Assembly: GCA_903813345.2 (NCBI GenBank) | Contig: CAIIXF020000010.1 | Location: forward strand, 8,559,669 to 8,623,668 | Reading direction: 5' to 3' | DNA from: Owenia fusiformis | Taxonomy: Eukaryota; Annelida; Polychaeta; Sabellida; Oweniidae | Length of the DNA stretch: 64,000 nucleotides | In this document: positions 23,301 through 38,300 of the stretch, one piece after another | How the letters are laid out: every line of letters starts with the position of its first letter | Numbering within the stretch: the first letter of the stretch is position 1 | The notes under the pieces: model-generated | Databases searched by the model: none | Told to the model about the DNA's origin: nothing | Seen by the model: only the letters and a program-made list of their open reading frames with translations | Program-made: the position numbers and the translations under genes

Positions 23301-26300
23301 CTCCTGCAACCAGGTATGGAATTTGTAATACCATTTATGCATGTGCTGTGTATTTAAGTATTTATACATTATATATGAGATCTACATTTCCTAGTGATCG
23401 TTTTTCTACCAGAAAATAAACATTTGCACTGTATCTCATAATAGAAAGAATTTGGAATCTCATTTAAAGAAGTACATCTTCATTATTTTGAATATTGGAG
23501 TCCATTTTTATGCTTTTGTGTTTTGATGAAGACTCCATGTATGAAAGGATAAGACTGGAGCTTGGTGGAGTCGCAACCTTTTATAACCAATGTGCCAAGT
23601 TCAGCAATACAGGTCTGCACCTGTAACAAATTGTTACAATTGTGTTACCATTTTGGAATATCTTGGTCGTTTCATTTCGTCATGTTAATGCTTTGTATTT
23701 TATGTTGCATAGATATGCAATAACATAACCATCATCACCAGGATAACACTTGAGCTCAGATTTGGTGTTGCAGGGTTATATTGTTCAGAGACACAAGTTT
23801 TCATAAATGACCAGGATAAAACTATCGCTTGTATTTTGCAGGTATATGTGATAACTTTACAGTGAAGACTGCACTAGAGAACTGCCAGATCAGTGACTGG
23901 AAGCAGAGCACTCCACTGAGAGAGGACTTGAACTTAGATCACTTTGTTCCACTCTCCTCCACCCATAAGGGTCTCATCTTCACTATGAGGAGTAGGCTTG
24001 ACCTTGGAGAACAGGAAGAGGTTCTTGGCATTAATTCAATAATGAAAAAACGTTCCCACTTTCTTCTGGCATTGTTTCATATTTATTTTGATACATGAAA
24101 TGTTAATAATTTAATTCAAAAGTAAACAAAATCTCTGCATTACAGCATGTGTGGTTTTCATGTTATGCTCTCAATTTTTTTTGGATATAAGCAAAGTCAA
24201 AATAAATAGTTGACATGAAAAAAATATAAAATTGCAGTCTAAGAATTAAGGAAGAAAAATGTCAAAAAGATCAATAACCACAAATAACCAGTTTTTATGG
24301 AATATAAATTGATAACTTGTTTGTTACCATTGTAGTCGTTTATGAGGCTTTGTATACTAAGGAATCATGGCAGGCACTTTACCACACTCTCTGGTATAAA
24401 CTTCACGTTCAATGAGGAGAAGCACATGTTCATAGGGCCAATCCAAAAATCTGGCGACAATGAGATGGCTCAAGAGAAAATGGTAGGTGAATTTTTACAA
24501 TACATAGTCCTATAGACCCCACTCCTTTAAATCATCTAAATAGAATCTAATCTACCTTTTCTTTAAAATGATTTTTTTTCAAAATTGTAACATTTTGGTC
24601 AAGATTTGTACATTCCTTTGTCAAAATTGGCAGGTTCTCGGAAGAATCATAAAAGCAACAAAATTTAAAAATTTAAGTACCTGTCCCCTGAAAATCGGAC
24701 TCTTATTAAAGTAAAAAAAAAATACTATATTCGCCCCATTAGAGATGCATTAACAGTTTGAGAGGTTTGACACATCTTGGGCTTGTGTCAATAAGAAGTG
24801 CTGAAACTACTCGGACATCTTCTTTACCATAACAACATGAAAATCCTATCAGAAGGAGGGTTCAGCTTGGACTTTTATAGGACTAGCATTTTTTTGCCAA
24901 ATAGGCCCAAGTTTTGAACTGATTTTGGTCCCATGTCATCCAAAAATGTCCAGATTCATGATGGCAGTTCTGCTGTTGGTAGTATCTTTTTCTCGATTTC
25001 TACAAGATTTTGACTGATTTTTCAAAGTTTTCCAAAAACCCTAAATAATAGGAGAATATGAAATGGTTCATTTGGAGGGGGAAATCAGTGTATTTCAAAC
25101 TATGTCATTGTGGTCTGAATTAACAGTTTTTAAGGGTAAATAAAGAAAAAGGGCATTTAGAGTACAACCAGCCACAAGAAAACAAGCCCACTGCATCCAG
25201 TATGAAGAACTAACGCAAAGCAACAGTGTTAAATACCCTCCCACCATTCAGAAGTCAATTATGACAATCCAAATCCACAAGACCTTAGTACATTTTGTTT
25301 GGATAGATATTCAGATACTACTTATCTTGCAAGTATTTTGGGCTAAGAAGTCCATTGTTGTAGCCATGGATAACAACTAAGAATTTACAAGAACTTGTAC
25401 AGAAATGCAGCATTATTTTCTGTGTTAAGTGTCACAATGCTTTCAACACATGCTTTGTATTCCCTGTTTGTATGTCTTCATTTATTGCAATCACATTCCA
25501 AACATACATTCTTATGTCGTCAATGGTTCAATGTTCCAATATCTCAGGCAAGTTATCATTCTGACAAGTAGAAGAGCATTGAACAACAAGAAATATTCAA
25601 TAATTGTTTATTCACTTATTCAGAAAATTTAAGACATGAGAGACTTGTGTTTGACATGAACTTCTCATATTGACAATATTAATTATGTATATTGACTCTG
25701 TTATCAAAACAGGGTGGGGTGACAAAACACCAGTCAAAGCTTAAACATTAAATTTTCAAGACTTTTTAAGGAGAATCACTTGTGGTTGTTCGCATACTTA
25801 CATAAATAACATACTTGGCTCTCAAAAACTTAAAGCAAACAAAATACAGTGCTCTTAAAGTTTTAAACAAAACCTCTAGACCAACTTAAGTTTATCTAAC
25901 ACTTAGTGTAGCACATTAGACTGCGTTAAAAGGATGTAAAGAACATGGAGTGGCGTTTAAGTGACTGCTCATACATATGCTACGATGTTCAATTGTCAAT
26001 GTGTATGATTTTGAAAAATACAGCTTGTTTGAAAACAATATGTTGTATCTACGGTACCATTGTAAACCAGTCAATATATAGGTCTATGAATTTGATAGTA
26101 GTTACTTCTACCATTGTATACTTTCTCATTCATTCATAAACTTGCACCGTAACTAATAAGCATGCTCCCTCTTTAGTGAGTCGCTATCTAATTCACTCTT
26201 TCTCTGTGTCAAACTTGCTCCCTCACTCATAAACTTGCTCCCTGGATGCACTAGTGATGTTGCTCCCTCATCCACAAACTTACGCCTTCACTTGCAAAAT

Positions 26301-29300
26301 TGCTCCCTCATTCATAAACTTACTCCATCACTAGCAAACTTGCAGCTCTTTCACAATAGCAAACTTCTTTCCTCATTCATAATTGTTTTCATCGGGAATC
26401 TTTGTGACTTGAGTGTAAATATGACTTGAATACAGGAAAAGAATGATTACCTTTATATTTTATCCATTTTGAAATACAGGACCAAAGTCATTGTGAGTTT
26501 TACAAAAAAAAACAATGAACCGTAAATTTGAAACACCCTGTACTTGAATTGATCACTGTAAGGTGCTGCCATCTCGTGTCCAATATTAGAATGAGAGAAT
26601 GCTATGTCTGATAATGGAGATAGGAATAACTTGAGTATTTGTGGTTTGTGACTTTATTTGAATTGAAAACAAGTTTGGTTTTCTTGTCAAATACATCTAC
26701 ATGTGTTATTTACAGTGATACATGTTTAATTCTTGTGTGCAATATGTTTCCAAGCAATTAGAAATCTGTTAAGAAGTTATCGAGTTATTTCTTTGTTTCT
26801 TATAGAGATTATTACCTTGATAGTTTGTTTGTTTGTTTTTAATACACAGAACTTGTTGATATCTGCAAAACAAACAAACAAATAAATAAAGGCAGAAAAA
26901 TTATTACTATCTTATCTCATGAATATTTGAAGAATTTTCAATATATCAAATATTGTGAGGCGTTAGAATATAAGGTTAGTTACATGTACACAATGATGGT
27001 TTCACTCTTGAAGCCAAAATGCCTGGACTTACAGTATTTGCATTTTTTTTATATTTTATTCTAAAAATACTATTAGATGGCAATGATGTTTTTGTATTTA
27101 CTGCAAACTTTTATCATTGAACAGTATTATATTATGATTTATGCAATTATGTGCTATTTTGAGAAATATTAATAAAATAGCCGACTTGACTGAGAAGGGC
27201 CTTTTCATGATTTCTAACGGCAAACAATCCAATCTTACAATCATATCACTTCAGTTCATTTTCTTATCATCATCTTTATATATTTATACCTATTTATCAC
27301 AATTCTATATCATGCTTGTATCAGCAAGTATTTACATAAACTTGAAACTGTTTAATAGTAGATAACTTTTATCAATGTTGGAGTATTGGTGATAAGTCTA
27401 ATTTATTAAAACATTTATTAACAAACTGTGTGCCAGTAGGTCTGTTATAAATATCAATTTTGATGTGTTAGTCTATTAAAGAGTTATATTTAACGAGCGG
27501 TTGAAATTGTCTCAGAGCTGACTAAGTTAGAGACTAGATTATTGATATGCTAAGCAGTATTACAAGATGTTGAAGGAGCATAGGGGAGAGTTTCAAGTAT
27601 ATAGACTTTGCTTGGGTTGCCATCTCACGATCTCCTTCACCCGCTTTTAATGAAGTTGACTCTGCTCTTGTGGAACTATTTTTTCTATTTGTAGGGTGGT
27701 GCAGCATGCTGAATCACTCAGTTTTTTCCCACATTTAAATGTGTTTATACAAATCCAATGTATTGATACTCATTATTATTTTTATAAATATGTTCTATGT
27801 ACACATATTATTTTTGATAAATTATTATCTAGATCCATAAAATAGACAATTTTAATCTTCCTAATCTATTTTGTATTTTTCACTTATAGGAAATAGGATT
27901 CAATTGAAGTATTTTGATGATTTGATTGTAGTTTGAATTGATCTAATATTTGCTTGTACCTAATATCTGAATATTTCCACAATGTAAGTAAATATTTGGA
28001 TATTTCAAAAGACATTTTTAAAGAGCGCAATGTCTAGGTGTCAAAAATGTTTACAGAAATAGCATTGTTTAAGTGTGTTTATATTTATCATATATAGATT
28101 TATGCTCTTAAAAACATGATCAATTTGAGAAAGTTAAAGTTGTCAAGGTTACTGTATCAAATATATTACTTGGTTCTAAGTGTACACAAGTACCCCAAAA
28201 TACAAGTACATAAAATATTTAATGTTGAAGTGCAAGTTAAACAATCGTGAAGGTTTGCTTTATACTCAACACAATGCTACGAGTAACCAAGAGCTCTTCA
28301 AGTGTGGAGTAGAAGCCCTTGCTATTCAAATCTTAACAATTGTGACATTTCTGATTTAAAAAATATTTTGTTCTATGATATTGTGTTCTTTGATGAGTCG
28401 CTAAACCATATGGTATTTTTGTTTAGATTTCAGATGATATAATCATCCCTGAGAAAATGTTTGAATTTTTTTGTAATTTTTTAAATCGCGTAATATTATT
28501 TGTGAAGTATGTTTCTCCAGAGAATCTCTATAAGGGTGAAGTACTTTTTTGATTGCTCACAACTCTTAAGTAGCTTTTAAGTTTAACTGTTCAACATCAC
28601 GCTAGCATTTTGATAAATTTTGAAATTATTTGTCCGTGTTTGCATTGCTTTTACACATTGAAATGCATATCACTTATATGAGCCAGACCTTTATAAGTGA
28701 TTGCAATGATGTGTTTGCTCAAATCAGATATTGAGAAAAATATGTCGTTAAAACAGTTTTTTCCACAGCAATTTTTCCCTGGATTTATTAAAAACACATA
28801 GAAAACTGGAAGGTGATTCGGAGTACTTGTGTAGTGAAAGGAAGATAAAGCTAGTATTAAACTCATCAAATATTCCTTATATTGAAATTAATGATATCAA
28901 TTAAGAGCCCAGTCCAATGATAAAACACATTTATGAATTATTCAATATTGATTCTTATTATTTATGTTTAAAAAATAATTACAGGCACTCCAGTGGTGTT
29001 TGATGTTGGTTTAATAACTGTGCTTGGCTTTTTATAGACTCTGCTCTTGAATGATTATTAAAGAGCCTATAGGTTTAAATTATTGATGTACATTATATTT
29101 ATATACAGCTGCTATGATGTATGTGTAAATACCATGATCACTATGATATTATGCATATATAGCATGTTGATAAAATGATATTCAGGTTTTCTACACTTCT
29201 CTCCTGGAGTTTAGGAACTTCTATTGTGTTTTGTATCTTGTTGTTTCATCCAGTGTAGTGTCTGTGTGTCAGATGAGAATTGAAAAATCGAAAATAGATA

Positions 29301-32300
29301 ATAGAAATACAATAATGTCAATAAATTGGATGATTTCAAAGCTTTCGACAAGCCTGCATTGGAAGTTATATAAGAAAATATATGTTTTTGTCTCATTAAG
29401 ATTAATGAATTTTTTCATTTAAATATGTTTAAACATACATTATGTGAAAATCATTGAGGTTTAGCAATTTCAGACTCTGATTGGTGAGTTTTAAGGTAGG
29501 GTACTGGGTAGGGGATTTTGACAAAATGAAAATTGGTCTGCCAATTCCCTACCCTGGGAGCAACCTCGTGTACCAATTTTAACACCAAGGGAGTAATAAT
29601 GGTAAAATACTGAGGGGCGGATCTGAAAATCAAGAGTGGGCTCAAAAGTCTTTTGGGCCCATCAAAAGGCATTCTGATACTCATAGCATCTTTCTGTTCC
29701 ACCTGAAACATCTCAGAGCTGAGAAGAATTGAGATGTCATGGTTTATCATGATGATCAAAAGGGGGGAGTTAACCTATGAATAGATATACTTGTAGATGT
29801 ATGTGTTTTTATATAGAGATTACCATTATGATCAGCTTAAACATATGATTCCCATATACTTATCAGATTATGGTTTCAATACATCAAGAACATTTGAAGC
29901 TAAATGAGTTTTGACCACAATTGTGTTTTGTAATGCATCATATTTCTGTTTGGTTAACCAGACTACATTTGTATAAACCAGGATCATTAACTGAAAAACC
30001 ATTATACTTTTTGTATTCATAAATTACCTCTACATCAGAAAGGTTTGTTCATGTAAGATGCATACCCCTAGATATTTATTATTGATAACTTATAGATATC
30101 ATTACAAAAACATGAAGGTTGTCTCGATAGCTTATACATGTCTGTTGTTGATTGCCCTATCTAATCTCTTGTTAGTACAAGAATTACTGTGGAGAATTTA
30201 CAATCATGCTACATTTGCTTTCCAAGAATGAAAAACATGACTAATACTCATGTAAACACTTTAAATCGTCATTTCTGTGTCTGTACGATAATTGATATTC
30301 ATAAAGAGTAATAGGTAAACTGTTTTTAATTGTTTTGTATTTGGTAATTATGTCTTGGGATCTTCCCAGACATCGTGGCTTATATGTAGTGAATATGTCT
30401 TAGAATGAGAATGGTTAGGGTTGGTTTTTAGTTAATTGGCATGTTTTTGTATTGTTTATAGGGGTTTTGGGTAGAAGGTGTTTTTTGATGTTGTTCTTTT
30501 GTCCTTTTGTTCCTGCTATTGTTATAATAGTAATATGGTATCTCAGAAATAGACCTTTCCAGTAGGTGCTGCCTCCTTTTGTAGAGTCAAACAACTTATA
30601 GTATATCAGATACTAGCGATATATATTTGATATATTGGTGCAGCAAGAAGATAGAGGTCAATGATTGGAGCCAATAATGTTCCTAAAAATGTTTTTAAAT
30701 TAACAGTGAGTAACCCTAACTGTCCCAATGACATCATTTTTATGTCACCACCACTTAGAGGTGACACATTGTGATAGTCTTAAACTTTAAGACATCTGTA
30801 ACAAAAAATGACATGGTGTCTGTAACAAATGGCAGGTGGTGATATTTTGCATGTTAATGCATTGTCTAATAGTTGGCATACTAGTTCAGAAAGGCTCAAC
30901 CCAATGTCATATAAGAAAAATCGAACAATAGAGCTCAATAGATATGATCTTTAGCAACCTCTAATTTAAACTGTTAACTATTGTTTAACTGTATTGGTGC
31001 ATATTGAAGATAATACTTGACGAACAAAAAAGTTACAATGGAAGGAAAAATGTTTCAATTTTTTTTGGCCCACCCTGTAATTTGGCTTTTAATGCAAATA
31101 AAAAATAAACAAAATGATTTTTATATTTTTGAACACTTTAATGCAATCTTTCATTTGATTTCCATGCCTTCAATATATTAAATCATTAATCAGGCATGAA
31201 AGTTGATTTTAAATAAAATATAATTTCATGGCAAAAATACAGTCGGTCAAGGGTTAATTTAATAGATAGCGATATATACCTTGTTTTCTCTTAAATATCA
31301 AAGCTTAAAGATGACTCTATTGTACTATTGTACTTACATTATCATGAGTTGTACTTATGTTATCGTGAATTGTACTTATATTCTGGGACATTATGAGTAC
31401 ATATACTTGTGTATGTATGAAATGGTAATAAACTTGTCATATTTGCTATTGACACAAAGTTATCATATTAGGTCATAACACTCAATTGTACTTCCCTATG
31501 GCAAATATAATTCCCCGCTATCGAAAAACAAACAGTCCAATATCAACAATGTAATATACATTGTGCGTTATTGTTTTCATGATAAGTGACATTGATTTTG
31601 ATAAGACGAATCACATAAGTTCAATGTTGTAAGTGGTAAACTTAGATAAAGTTTTCAAGTATATTGACATATTGATGGGCTTTATTTGGATTTACATGGG
31701 GCACAATGGCTACCTGTTTACCAAATTGTGACAGAAATTCTTATCTGTGCACAGATTAACAATAAGTTGAAAGGAAAAACATTATATAGATCTATCACAA
31801 ATATAATTAATCCAATCTTCAAGATTCTTGTTTTGATCTATGTGTCTAGTCATCATTGTGCTGTGTGGCATGATTTCTGTTCATGGCCAAACTGCTCCAT
31901 CCATATGATTGCTGCACCCATGGTCTGGTTGCTGCACCATATGATTGCTGCACCCATTTAGCCAAGCTGCAGCATCCATTTGATTGCTGCACCCATGTTG
32001 CCTGGTTGTACCTATGTCGCCTGGTTGCAGCACCCATGTGGTTTGGTTGCTGCACCATATGATTGCTGCACCCATATGGCCAAGCTCCTGCATCCATTTG
32101 ATTGCTGCACACATGTTGCCTGGTTGTACCTATGTGGCCTGGTTGCTTCACCCATGTGGTTTGGTTGCTGCACCATATGATTGCTGCACCCATATGGCCA
32201 AGCTCCTGCATCCATTTGATTGCTGCACCCATGTTGCCAGGCTGTACCTATGTGGCCTGGTTGCTGCACGTTGTTATTGCTACACTCATGTGAGCTGTTT

Positions 32301-35300
32301 TGTGCACCCATGTAGCCCGGTTGCTGCACCCATGTGGCCTGCCATGCTGCACCATGTGATTTCAGCACTCATGTTGGCTGCTTGGTGCACTCATGTGGCC
32401 TGCTTGGTGCACTCATGTGGCCTGCTCGGTGCACCCATGTGGCCTGGTTATTGCATCCATGTGGCAAGCTTGTTGATCTCATGTTGCAAGGTCTGTATAG
32501 CAGTATGGGGGGTATGCATGTTACTTTATTGTTATCGAAAGTGAGCTATGTGTGTATATAGTGGGAGAACAAGAAAGATTGGTTTGGGGATTGTGACCTG
32601 TATTATGTGATTATAACACTTGATCGATAGTGAACTGTGTTGCCAAATGATCCAACTCACAAAACACGAGACTGTGCACACAATAAAACACAGATCAAAC
32701 AAGTCATATGTGTTTCCCTGGCTTGTTCAAACACTTCAGCTTCTTTCTACTCTGTGCAAACACATTAAAATAATCCAAACATAGTGTGTAGACTGGCTGA
32801 ATTACATTGGCCTTAGGCAAATACTCGTTTGGAGTTAAATCGATTTTTCCTGATCTTCATTTGTTTAAAATAAATTCCAGCTCATGTGGAGAAGAAATCC
32901 CAAGCTATGTATATTGACACACTGGTAAAGTAACCATAATATGACATTAAGGTTTGACAGTGGAGGGCTGATGAGAGATGACGGCCTTTATTTGATCTTG
33001 TCAAGTTTAAGTGCTTCCAATAATCAACGAATAATGGATAATCTTGTAAGAGCTTCCCTTGGGAGAACTCTGAGACATCTTAGGGGGGCAATGAGAAGAC
33101 AAACACTAGGGGGACTGGGCTTTTTATGGGTGGGGTTTGCCTTCAGGATTAATTACCATTTTGGGAATATTTTGGGGGGGGGGAAGATGTAGGTGTGTGT
33201 GAGATGTCATAACTGAACCAGGGCCATTAACCCCATCTTCAAGTATATAACTATGGATTTTCTTAAAAATAATTTAACTAAAGCATGTCGTATATCGATT
33301 AAATTCATATTTTAAATGAAGGATATTGAAAACAAATGTTGACTGGAGATCACTAACAGATATAGATTGTTAAGACTTTGTTAATTGACACATTCTATCA
33401 AAACATGTCATTAGAGTGTATTTCAACATAAATTGTTAGCCAGGATAAGTATTTCATCATAGACTAAGACTCCATATATAATAAGGCTTGATTAGAATGT
33501 TTGCTTTCATGTTATATTTCATTAGAGCGCTGAGCATATAGATCTCTAGAAAATTGTTCGTTTTGATTAAATGTTGGATCAAGACCGCTCTGTAAATATG
33601 TAAATACAGTAGATGTAAAATGTTTTGCTCTTAATACATGGTTTTAATTTTAACTGAAACTCATTTAGTTTTTATTTGCATTATTTAACAGCAAATGTTT
33701 ACTTAACGCTATTCTTTAAATAGGCTCAGAAACGCTTGAATTGATGTATTAAAAACAAACTGGAAGAAATCCTGTATAAATACGGGCAACATTATAGCTT
33801 GAGAAAAAGCCACATTGTATGTAAAATGGATAACCCGACTGCTCATAATAGCTAAACAGTTATTAGTCCTATACATTGAAATGATGTATGTTAATTACTG
33901 AGGGGACGTTAATCCCTGTATAATTATGACTTTTGCGGCAATTTATTGTTGGATTTTTATATCATTATGCTTATTGAACTAATTAGAACTAAGCTTGCAA
34001 CTCAAAGTTTCTAGTATATTAAGTTTTTAGACTTATGTTTTTCTTTCTGCACAATATAACTTCTCTTAAAATTATTTTTACTGCTCTGAGTCATTTCTTT
34101 CCCTCAAATTGTTTAATGGTTTTCAAATTTTGGAAAAAGGCCCCAAAATATCTGCTATACTAACACTGTGTCACATAACAAGTGCATGTAATTGAAGAAA
34201 TCTCAAAAATTCTATCAGTGGATCAGTATTTGATCAGACTTTCCTGCTCAATTTTCTTTCTTCAGCTCGGGTAAACCACTTGTGAATTTGACATTTAGAT
34301 GAAACTCATAATAAATCCCTCCTAGTTTTTGGCAGTGAAATTGATTGGCTAATCTATAACCAATGAGATGTTTTGCAGAGTCTCACTGGTGGTACTTTGT
34401 GTTTCTTTAATCATTTTTACATGGCATGATAAGTGTATGGGTTAGGTGGTTATAATTGGGCCAAGGGGCCTAGATCAACATGGCTTGCTTTCTCTCATAT
34501 CAGAGTCCACATCTCAGGCCTTCTCAGGTTCTCTACTTTGTGAGAGATTGGTTCATGTTTTTGCAGAACTAATTTTTTAGCATACAGTTTTCCATAATTG
34601 CATCAGATACAAAAATGTGAATGCCACTAAAAATGCATTTGAAACTATTTTGTTGATGTTTCTGGGAATTAAAGCCCTGTGTGTCAGAGCCATGTGTGTT
34701 ATAAATGGAGATGTACAGGATGAAGCTCTCTTTTAAAAATCAAAATCAAACTATTTGAATGGGTTAGAGTTATGTTGGAATCAGTCCAATGACATTTTTC
34801 ATTAACAAGTTGTATGTGGAAACATTTTCTAAATCATGAGGTTGGACAAATCTAAAATTTCTTCAGATTCTTCCGTGTTAACAACATGAATATTTTGGCA
34901 TCCTTTGCACATTCACAACTCTGTACATGTTCTATATCGATTGATGAAGTCTCAAGTCCTACTCCATTTGAACCTGTTTTGTTAGGAAGGGAGAAGGTGA
35001 TTGTAGTAAAACTATAATTGAACCTGTATGCCAGTGGTGTACATGTGTACCAATATAGTATGTAGTAGACTGGACCTTGATTAGATACAGCAAATGTTTG
35101 TAATTTGGGCAGGCCACTGGTAGAGGCTGCTCAGATAGAATTATTTGTACAAGTTGTCCATTGCTGACAGCCTGTTTGAATGCACAGGAGGTTGTAGTAG
35201 TACCATGAATCATTGCTCAAGAACAGTTGTTGATGATAATTGGCCAATTCTTCATTTGTCATTTTTGTTCATGACACCCCCACCCCCCCCCCTCCCCACT

Positions 35301-38300
35301 CTCAATTAAAGCCTACCAAACCCTATTTCCTTACCCTTTGCATTTGTTCGACTTCGCTTCTTAAAAGAAAGCTTAGCCCTTAGTCTTTCAGTTTACAATA
35401 ATTCTCTGCACTCACTAAGACTTCCTCCTTCTTGAAGGAAGTATAAAATATCATAAAATATCAAGACAATTGAATTTCATGACTTAATTTAGGAACATTA
35501 TCCCATAATGTTGGAATTAGGAGTCAGTCCAATCTGTATATTATGCGAGACAGAAGTATTGCATAGAAAGATATGTTTGCCCTTGGCAATGGTAGTAACT
35601 GGTAGACACATATCAAGCTACATGTCTCTTTCAATTCTAAACAAAATTAGTGAGAAATACAGAGATATGTTAGGCCTACTCATCTGATTTAGATATCAAG
35701 AAACCTTGTGATCTGGAAACAGTCATCCCATATGGACATACTCAGCTCAGGATCATGTGATAGTGCTTCACTTGGTTCTGAAGTAGTTCTTGTATTTTTA
35801 GCTAAATCTTGAAACACTTTCCTGAATATAGTCAAGATGTGTAATTGCGATTGGATGATGATCTCATTTTAAGTCAGTGTCTTTTCAGGCTTTAAGACCT
35901 TGATCTTGACATACCACTGTCTTCCAAATAGGCGCTAGAAACATTTATTTAATGGGCTGTGTTTCCATATAAATGAAGGAGAGTGTCTATAACTAGATGC
36001 TTGTGTTACCAAATGAATGAAGGAGAGTGTCTATAACTAGATGCTTGTGTTTCCATATGAATGAAGGAGAGTGTCTATAACTAGATGCCTGTGTTTCCAT
36101 ATGTATGAAGGAGAGTGTCTATAACTAGATGCCTGTGTTTCCATATGTATGAAGGAGAGTGTATATTCATTGGATATATTATATAAGATATATGTGATGG
36201 AGTGGTGATTTTGTTTCCATACATAAAATGCAGCAGACTGAATGTTTGGTGAGAATTCTGTTGCATTTCCATATTTTTGAGAGAGAGTGTACACTTTGTG
36301 AATGATTTTGTTTCCATATATACAGCAGATTGAATATTTGGTGAGAATTCTACTGCATTTCCATATTTATGAGGGAGAGTATACATTTGGTGAATGTCCA
36401 GATTGAGTGCATGTTTTCACTGTTACTAATGAGCAGACCTATCATATGTCTATCAACACAGCCTTGTTTTTCTCCTCTTCAATTTATCTGACATTGATTT
36501 AGCTGCAGAAAATTGCAACAATGATTTCAGCATATGATTTAGATTCTAAGTTGATGCAACAGACATAACATACTTTACCTGAACATCCATCACCTTGGCA
36601 ACCAAATGTTACAGAATCTTAGTTAGATGCCTGAGATCATTTCATAGTCAGGTTTAGAAGAATATTATGATTTACACCAAATGTTATTCCTTTTAGCACA
36701 CTACTGGGATCTGTGGGGAAGGAGGTGGGATGAGGGCCCCAAAAAGATTTCTGAAATACTTCGGGCCTAAAATTAAGCCTTGAGTTTGAAAAAATCTAGT
36801 TTTATCCTGGTGATTCTATCTTGGATTTAGATACAAGTTAATAAATGACAATCTTTTCTCATTCCCGATGATGGGCAAACTTTACTGGCAGATCTGGGTG
36901 GAGGGGGAGCAGGGGCTAAACATTTTTAGGCCCCCAATTAATGGGCCTTTTTGGGCCTTATTTTTTTAATTCTAGGTGAGACTATCAAGAAAATGGGCCT
37001 TTAATTTTAAAGGCCCAATTTTTGGTTTAGACTTGAAATGTGCCCTCTCCCCTTGTCAGATTTTGGACTGCCCATGAATTTGATACCCCTTGTGAGCCCC
37101 AGATAGTTCTGTACACATAATGGAAATGGAATAGTTATATTGTATGGCATTTGCCAGTTGTTCCACTTGTATATTTATATTTACACATTCACAAACTATG
37201 AAATAAATATCTATGTGTGTATTCTTAATTTGCTTGGCTTTCTGTCAGATGTCTAATGAAAGATTTATTACTTCCATGCTTTCCCTGCCAAGTTTTCTCA
37301 AAATCATGTTTTAGTTGTCAGCTGGAAGACGCATGCTCCAACTTGTCAAATTATTTTTATCACTCAAGTCATATTCCATGCTATCTTTTGTTGTCATCAA
37401 GCCACTCTTGTATATTGTATAACCATAGCAACAATTAATATTTATTATGATTTGTGGAAAACCCCAGGGAAGATGGATCATTGTTTCATAGTAGACCACA
37501 CAAGACTGTATAGAAAACACCAATACTCCATATGAAAAATGACAATTGCTTTCAAGGGTATCCAAGTTAATGTATACCACAAACTCTGATGACAGAACAA
37601 GCCTTTGCTTCTTCTTGAAGATAAGATACAGAAATATGCAAGATTTATCGTACACTCAATTACCAACAAGAATTTTTCATTTTAACAAGTCTTGTAGATA
37701 GCCTAAGAGATAAGCTGTAGCCCTGGCTGAATGTTTTACAACAGCTTCGGTGTTGAGAGATCCAAGTGTGTAGATAGTAGCTTAAAACATTACTTGAGAC
37801 TATTAACATTGCAATGGTTACTTGAGGAAATAGCTTGTTTTTCTCAGTAAATCAAAGAATTAGTTGGTTAGAGAGAGAGAGAGATGTAGTTTACATCAGG
37901 TCTCTGGTCACTCTACTAATCACCCTACCCAATAGGGTAATCACCCTACCCAGTTGGGTAATTAGTGCAGGGATTTCATTAGTGGCAGACAACCAGCCAT
38001 TTTTACCAAAATATCTAGTTGTTTTGAGAAAGTTTGCAGATAAGAGTGCAAATTAGTAATTTTCAGTTGTAGAAGTGGAAAAATGTCATATTGTTTATTA
38101 GATTCCCTCTTATCTGTCATTTCTACTTTGGAAAGATCAAAACAAAGGGGGCGCAGTACAAATTAACGTACCATACATCTACTTTTCTGACCACTGAATA
38201 CTGAAGAATATTATGTGTGCCAGAGCAGAACCTTTAATCCTTCTTGTGGTTTGATGGGATTCCTCAAAGTATGTAGTAATGATATCATCATTCACAGTAA

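Noticed and set aside
31846-32561. Overlapping open frames of up to ~190 codons rich in Cys, His and Trp on both strands
   Set aside because: They come from the 118-bp minisatellite, lack splice or start context and show no family resemblance.
36037-36386. Minus-strand frames of 85-101 codons
   Set aside because: Translation of the 44-bp and ~104-bp minisatellites.
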